Shown in pieces: positions 57,879-64,000 of a stretch of 64,000 bases of DNA (position 1 is the stretch's first letter; each line of letters opens with the position of its first letter). The DNA comes from Henckelia pumila. Taxonomy: Eukaryota > Streptophyta > Magnoliopsida > Lamiales > Gesneriaceae. The notes beneath the pieces were generated by a model. The model had not been told where the DNA came from. It ran no database searches and saw only the letters and a program-made list of their open reading frames with translations. Made by a program: the position numbers and the translations under genes. Location: positions 146,644,861 through 146,708,860 of the forward strand of contig NC_133122.1 in the NCBI RefSeq assembly GCF_033568475.1. The letters are read 5' to 3'.

Positions 57879-58778
57879 TGATCGAAAAACTTCTTAAGCT
57901 TGTAGATATAAATGTGTGGTATTAGGATTGCTTTGAAGATGGCAGAAAACATAAACTAATTGGAATTGTTGATGCTCGTGTTGAACACGAAGTCCTTAAG
58001 AAGTTTTTGCCCCACTTTTGGCGCTGACAGAATTTGGCAAACTTCTCCCAAGATACAACAACAACAAACTTGTGATAATAGCAAAATAAATCACAATTTC
58101 AACAACCAGAAATGATATGAACTCTCTTTTCAAAAAAAACAGAAGAATATGAATGCAGATGGTTTTGCAGATGAAAACTGAATGAATAAACAAATCAACT
58201 TTAATCCGATATTTAAAGTTGTTTTCATGTTGGGACATATTGTTTCATCATGTGGTACAAATTTTGATCCAACAAACTGATCATAACCACCCAAGAAAGT
58301 AAAAAAAAAAACATCAGTAAACTCGAAAAAAACCTGCACTTTCGTGAAAAAGTGTCTCTGGCGCCTAGGCGCCACTTTCCCGGCGCTTGGGAAATTTCTC
58401 AGGCAGGGGCGCAATACAAGGCGCCCCTGCGCCACCCCAAGAGACTAGGCTCCATTTTCAGGCGCATAGGCGAGCAGGGCCGGTGCAAGGGCGCAAATTT
58501 TGGCGTCCCTGCGTCACAAATTATTTGTTTTTCTTCTTTTTCCTTTATTTTTCTTTTTCTGGGCTTCTCATTGCTTAATTTCAATTTATTAAGCACAAAT
58601 TGGCGCCCCTGCACCACAAATGTTTTGTTTTTCTTCTTTTTTCCTTTGAATTTTTTTGAGCTTCTCATTACTTAATTTCAATTAATTAAACACAAACAAA
58701 ATTTCCAATAGAAATATACATAGAATAATGAAAGTAATTAAAGGAGTGTCCTAGAGGGCTCTAGGAAGAACTTCCAGA
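57879..58778 (-). other. Copia leader/LTR-like DNA with GGCGC-rich patch
   Basis: Upstream (minus strand) of the copia gag. 58355-58520 is unusually rich in GGCGC and GCGCC, including the palindrome GGCGCCTAGGCGCC at 58360-58373. A tandem duplication of about 99 bp follows (58502-58600 and 58601-58700). No coding gene is supported. Confidence 0.5.
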
Positions 58779-61123
58779 TAGGGGTGGAAAAAATTCATGA
58801 AATCTCGAACCTTCCTGAATCTCATCTCATTTCCGTCCTGAAAAAATACGAACCCGACATTTTTGAGATTTTTCCTATCCCGATTAATATCGAGAGAGGA
58901 ATCGGAAATAAGACTTTATCCTGACGGGATTTTTGACCCGTTCCGAAATAATATTATAATATATTTTATTGATAATATTATTAATAAATTGAGCCAAATA
59001 TTATTGGATTTCAACCCATATAACAATTAATTGTGGACTTAATTCGCATAATTGTTTATTGTTAGAACGATCGAATTGTAGAATCATGAAATGACATTTT
59101 ATTTTTTTGTATTTTTTTAAAAATAAATTAATAATTTAACTCAATCATATTATAGTTATTTAATTAGAATAAATATGTCGAATAAGAGATATAATTTGAC
59201 ATCTATTTAAAAAAATTTATCTAGTAATTTATATACGAATATTTTATTAATAATATATTATCCGATGCACAATATGATATTCTTCTCTTGAAAAAACTTT
59301 GGAGCATTATCCCGAATGTTTTAATATTATATGTTTTAAGTTGAATATTTATTTTTTATTTAGAAATAAGTTTCTAAATAGTATTTTTTAAAAAATAAAA
59401 TTATCACTTTTTTAACGAAATCTTGAATATGTAAAAAAAATTCGGGATTTCCTGTAGTAACCAGATCTCCTGATTAAGATAATCAATTGACTAAACATGT
59501 TTAAAGGGTTAAGACATGATTACATGATCCTTAATTGGATTTAAGAAGTTGAAAATCGAATTCAAAACAATTGAAAATGGTTCCAAGGGTTCTTGTGTTG
59601 GGACAATTTGGAAGCTTTGGAGAGTAGTTCAGAAACACCGAACTTGATCGGAAGCCATGTTAGAATATCGGATGTACCGAGTAGTTTGGAAGCTCCAAAT
59701 ATTCTTGCAGTCACACAGGGTATGAGTTTTGATTGGTGATTGGACTTCATTGAGTTCGGAAGGTCCGAACTGTGTCGACAGCAGTGTATTGTCCAATCAG
59801 AAATACACGTTCGGCAGGGGGAGTTCAGAAGGAAAATTGGAAGTTCCGAAGTACGTTTGAAAGCTCCGAACATGATATCAAATGTTCCGATCGTGGTCTA
59901 TAAGGCAGCCATTTCCCTCACACCTTTCTCAAGTTTCCCTCTCGTCTCTAGTTAGTTCAAAGGGTTTAAGGCGTCGTATTCAAGGGTTAGGCGATGACGA
60001 AGCGCTACCGGGATCGTAACAATGTTGTGCCTTGAGTTTAGGACAATCATCATCAAAGGACTGACTACGAATGCAGGTATATTGTCGGACTCTAGGATGC
60101 TCAATCACCAATCAAAACTCATACCCTGTGTGACTTCAAGAAGATTTGGAGCTTCCGATCTGCAGTTTGGAGCTTCCGATATCGTATACATTTGATTATA
60201 GGCTTGGATTCTAGGATGTTCATCTTGACTTGACCTATAGAGGTACGTAAGTACTGACTGAGATATCCAGCTGGTATGAATTTTTATGTGCTGCATTTTA
60301 TCTGTCATGATATGCATGTATTTACTGTTCATATGGCGCGTGATCATTTATCACTTTAAGCCGTATCTCTTTCGAGATAGTCATAGTTAGTTGCGCCGCT
60401 CAGCCCTATATTGTGGACGATTGTACGTCATGAGTCACATGGCCGACGAGCACGAAGGGATGTGATGTTTACAGGATGTTTTTCCAATCCACATCCGGTT
60501 TTAAGCTAGAAGTCTAGAGGGGTAATTTTGAGTGACACTAGACTCCTTGGCGCCTTCAATCTGAGCATGAGTTATTGCTGATCTAGTTACCCGGTCCACG
60601 TCATTTTGCATGCACATATAGGTTTATATACTCGTATTTATTGTACTGGGTGTTAGCGCTCACGTCCCTGTGTTTTTATATTAGACACCCCATTCCGTGG
60701 GGCAGGCCTCTGGTTGGATGACGCAGGCAGGAATGAGCCCTGAGGCGAGCAGCAGCGCCGTTGAGATTCTCGGCTTTCTAGTTTAGTAGATGTTATTTTT
60801 GGTTGGGTTTAATACACTGTTATTTGATTTGGTTGTAACATAAACAACATTTTAGACTGTTATTTCAATTTGGGATCGTACTCTGTTTTCCGCTGATTTA
60901 TCTGATTATTTTCATTTAAGATTTAATTGCATGCGTAAGGATTGTTTAGTAGGTGATTCCGATGCGAGTCGCTACATTTCCCCTCTCTGCCCAACGGGAT
61001 CTCGAATATTCGGGTTCCGAAATGCGTCGGGAACGAGATCGGAAGAAAAAAAGTTTTTAGATTCTTTTCGCGACGGTTGGGTAGGAGGGTTACGAGACGA
61101 GTTTTGACCCTATTCCACCCCTA
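58779..61123. mobile_element. hAT-type non-autonomous element split by a solo LTR
   Basis: The termini TAGGGGTGGAA and TTCCACCCCTA are inverted. The flanks CTTCCAGA (58771-58778) and TTTCTAGA (61124-61131) form an 8-bp duplication with two C-to-T type differences. Without the solo LTR (59453-60976) it is about 0.8 kb, AT-rich in the middle, with no transposase. Confidence 0.7.
59453..60976 (+). mobile_element. Solo LTR, Tekay family, diverged
   Basis: TGTAGTAACCAG ... CGAGTCGCTACA, 1524 bp, with target duplication TTTCC at 59448-59452 and 60977-60981. The U3 dyads are decayed (59580-59890), and TCTATAAGGC replaces the intact TATA box. The CGCTCACGTC and GGGGCAGG blocks of R/U5 are shared with the other family members. 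Confidence 0.88.
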
Positions 61124-64000
61124 TTTCTAGAATCCTAGCTAGATGGCGGAAGCAATAATTAGTGTCTGAAAGTCATTAAAAGAGTGTTTTGGAGAGCTCC
61201 AAAAAGCACTTCCAAAATCATAGCTAGATGGTTGTAAGTGCTTGAGTTGTTTATGAATACCGACTTCTCTTCAATTTATGTAAGTTTTAACAAAGCTAGA
61301 AATAAGATTGTGATTTTTTTTTCTGCTCCTGTCTTTTTAATGGTTTAAAGTTAATTAAAATTTGGCATTTGTATCTTTTAAAAAATTTATCATGTTCCAC
61401 GTGCAATTGCTCTCATTTTTTCAAATTTTTATAAATATTTTTTCAGATTTTTAAAATGTTAAAAAATTTATTTACATATGTGTTTTTAAGAGTTTCGAAT
61501 AAAATTCATAACATTTCAATCATATTTATCACAAGCAATTATTTTTTAAAAAAGTTTTATTTTTGGTTATTTTTTATGATTTGAATTTTCATTTTTTAAA
61601 CATATTTTGTGTATTTATACAATTTTTTCATTTGTTTTTGACTAATCGTATTGACACTCTCAAGCATTCATGTTATTAAATTTAAATTAATTTTGATATA
61701 AAATATTCAAAATGTATAAATACATTGTCGACGTTCCGGTAACAAAATTTAGATATAATTAAAATGATAAAATTGTTATATAGGTTAAATATATTATGGT
61801 CATTTTAATAAAAATTAATCTTGAATCAATTTTTTCTCAAACATTCAAAATTTAGTTTATAATATCTTTAGATTTTTATATCTAAACTTTCTGCTTTTAC
61901 TTCTCAAGCATTTCAAAATAATTTCTAAAAATCACTTATAACAAGCAAAAGTTCTTTACCCCACTACGTACGAGCCTAGCAACAATGCATGTTAATTTGG
62001 GTCTAAAAATTAATAGCTAATTTGTTTTAAAATGTGTTTAAAGTTACATGGGTTTTAAATACCCATCTTTAGATGAGACTTTTGGTTTTGGGGCACCAAA
62101 GACTGAAGAGGCGCTTACAAAAGTTGTTTTATGTGGGGGGAAAAAAGTAACTAAAAATATAAGATTTAACAAATAGTTTTCAGCTGGCCCTTTGGCAATG
62201 ATGGGAAAACAAAATATAATATTTATGAGTAGATGAGATACTAGCATATGAGTAATATTCAAATCATGCATCCAATGGTTCGTATTTTTACACATATGTA
62301 TAATTAATTATATATTCTTGACGTGACAAATCATAAGACATTAGATATATTATTGAAATATTACCCATATCTTAGGTTGAAATCTATCAAATATAGTAAT
62401 CCATGCTTACATGCACGTGAGGACTACTTTGCAGCTTGCGATAACTTTTTTTTATTATTATTATTTAAATATTATGATTTAATTATTATTTTATTTAGAT
62501 ACAATCATAAAATAAAACGTAGAAGACGATGGAAACAGTATCTCTAATATTTCGGAAAATATCTTCCCAATTTGATTAGACTTCATAACCAATATATGTT
62601 ACTTTAATTAATTCCAACTTTATACTAATTTTTTAGTGGTTCTTTTAATTTTTCAAAAAAAAAAATGATCCCCAACATCCTTGTTAGTAATTATTCAAAT
62701 CGTTAATATAATTTTTACATAACTGAATATTTATCATTTTATCAAAATAATAATAGGATCGTGTTTCAATCGTTATTTGACCTTATTTGCAAGCAGCTTG
62801 CTCAATGGAGACTATTATATTCATATATTTTATTAGAAAATTTAAATTATTGTCTGCCATTTTATTTTTCAAGATGGAAATTAAATTGGCAGTCTATATA
62901 TATACTTCAAAAAGTACATAATATTAATTTTAGATTTTTTTTTTGAGAAACCGAACTTTATCCACAAGTGACTTGAAATCGAAATTATAAAGTAATACGA
63001 CTGATGCAAAACACGCCTATACGTAACCATCTGTACATTCTTGGTCAACATGCCAGCAGTGCTAGTTCGTGCAAGAAAGCTTATAAATCAAGTATATATA
63101 ATATTATATTATGGTGCCTTCAAAAAGGTATAAAATGTTGTGTTTCTTACTCAAAAATTATATGTGGCTACAAGTTACAGTTATCATAATTGACTAAGAT
63201 AGTATCCGTGATGGCATTCTTTGTTCATATGCACACACGTATATACATATGTGTGTATAAAATTGGGTTCCATTTATCGAATAATATTAAATATCATAAT
63301 GAGCGCGATCGTAGTGTGAAATGTTACATCAGTTATTAAATTTTCGAGTCTCGAGAAATGTGTGATATAAAATATTTTCACAATGTTCACATGCACATTT
63401 GTAATACTCATGAGATACCAACTAGAGTCAATCAAATTATCAAAATTATATATTTAAAAAAAATATCAAAATTATATATGTATATATATATATATAATTA
63501 TATATAATTTTAATAAAAACGTTATGAGAAAAAAGAACTGAAGTCATAGCTCCTACTCGTTCAACCCAATCCTTTTGCAAATCAATAATGTCGATATAAA
63601 AATGTATTTACTTACCAATCTAGGGAACTATTTTGACAACTAGACTCTTTAATGCGTGACAATTATTTCAATATTTGAAGCATCCTATAATTAGTTGAGA
63701 ATCAGGATTAATTGATATATCAATAATGTATGAGATAGAATTTGTGTAATCTCACGCATAATTGGAAGGAAATTTAAGCTTCTGATCTAGATTAAGACCT
63801 ACCTAATGAATTGTTATCATGAATTAATTACTCATATTCGCACTGTCTGTGGAAAGTAACGTGATGCCAAAACGGTTATAATCATATTAATTGCATTCAA
63901 AAATCTATATAGTCTAGTCTACACTTTAGGAGCCTACACAATAAAACGGATTGAATAATTACTCCACAATTATATGTTGCATATAAATACAAAAAGTAAA
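61124..64000. other. AT-rich intergenic DNA, no gene supported
   Basis: Apart from a diverged repeat of the hAT flank (58736-58778 resembles 61170-61220) and (AT)n tracts near 63475-63510, I see no coding gene, RNA gene or bounded element. The longest open frames are under 85 codons and have no recognisable motif. Confidence 0.55.

Noticed and set aside
61124..64000. Small ORFs (60-83 codons) at the right end
   Set aside because: AT-rich chance frames with no motif, no promoter plus splice context and no element boundaries.

Overview
This window looks like nuclear DNA of a flowering plant, probably a eudicot. It is AT-rich and dominated by plant transposable elements: Ty3/gypsy of the Tekay and Athila types, Ty1/copia, PIF/Harbinger, hAT, CACTA, Helitron and MITEs. 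It holds one recognisable host gene, a three-exon Mediator subunit 11 gene (MED11-like, coding exons between 16394 and 17043). I saw no rRNA, tRNA or CRISPR array.

Layout. 1-1594: 3' end of a Tekay-type gypsy element with its 3' LTR, inserted in a decayed Helitron Rep gene (to about 2390). 2391-8890: gene-free AT-rich DNA built largely of long inverted repeats, a 1.5 kb foldback (2748-4261) and a larger one (about 5366-8620) whose right arm carries a TAA-flanked MITE. 8891-13235: a PIF/Harbinger element with a frameshifted Myb-like gene and a transposase gene that has lost its catalytic core; a hAT-type element sits inside it and a Tourist MITE abuts it, sharing the same TAA. 13359-15900: non-coding DNA with recent tandem duplications, then an LTR U3 fragment just upstream of MED11. 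17378-24161: a structurally complete PIF/Harbinger element 334 bp downstream of the MED11 stop. It carries an apparently intact three-exon transposase, a Myb/SANT-like partner gene and two antisense genes: a small acidic protein with three SUMO-interaction-like motifs, and a protein with an RNase H1 N-terminal (viroplasmin-like) domain.

24215-25740: a short insertion with 18-bp flanking repeats and CACTA TNP2 remnants. About 25860-51418: an old Athila-type element on the minus strand, split between 29084 and 49128 by nested insertions. At a single GTATT target lie a solo Tekay-family LTR (29090-30550) and a copia element (30556-49122). The copia carries a solo LTR of its own family in its RNase H region (37652-39527) and, in its 3' LTR, a full-length young Tekay element (40690-47981) with an uninterrupted 1471-residue polyprotein. 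51419-61123: more LTR-element fragments, including an env-like/plant transposon protein ORF, a copia gag fragment, and a hAT-type element split by another solo LTR. 61124-64000: AT-rich DNA with no supported gene.

How the parts relate: two elements have a plausible intact coding set, the Tekay element at 40690-47981 and the PIF/Harbinger element at 17378-24161. Most of the rest is dead and records a nested insertion history that can be ordered from target-site duplications. The strongest candidate for something undescribed is the four-gene PIF/Harbinger element with its antisense SIM-motif and RNase H1-N genes.
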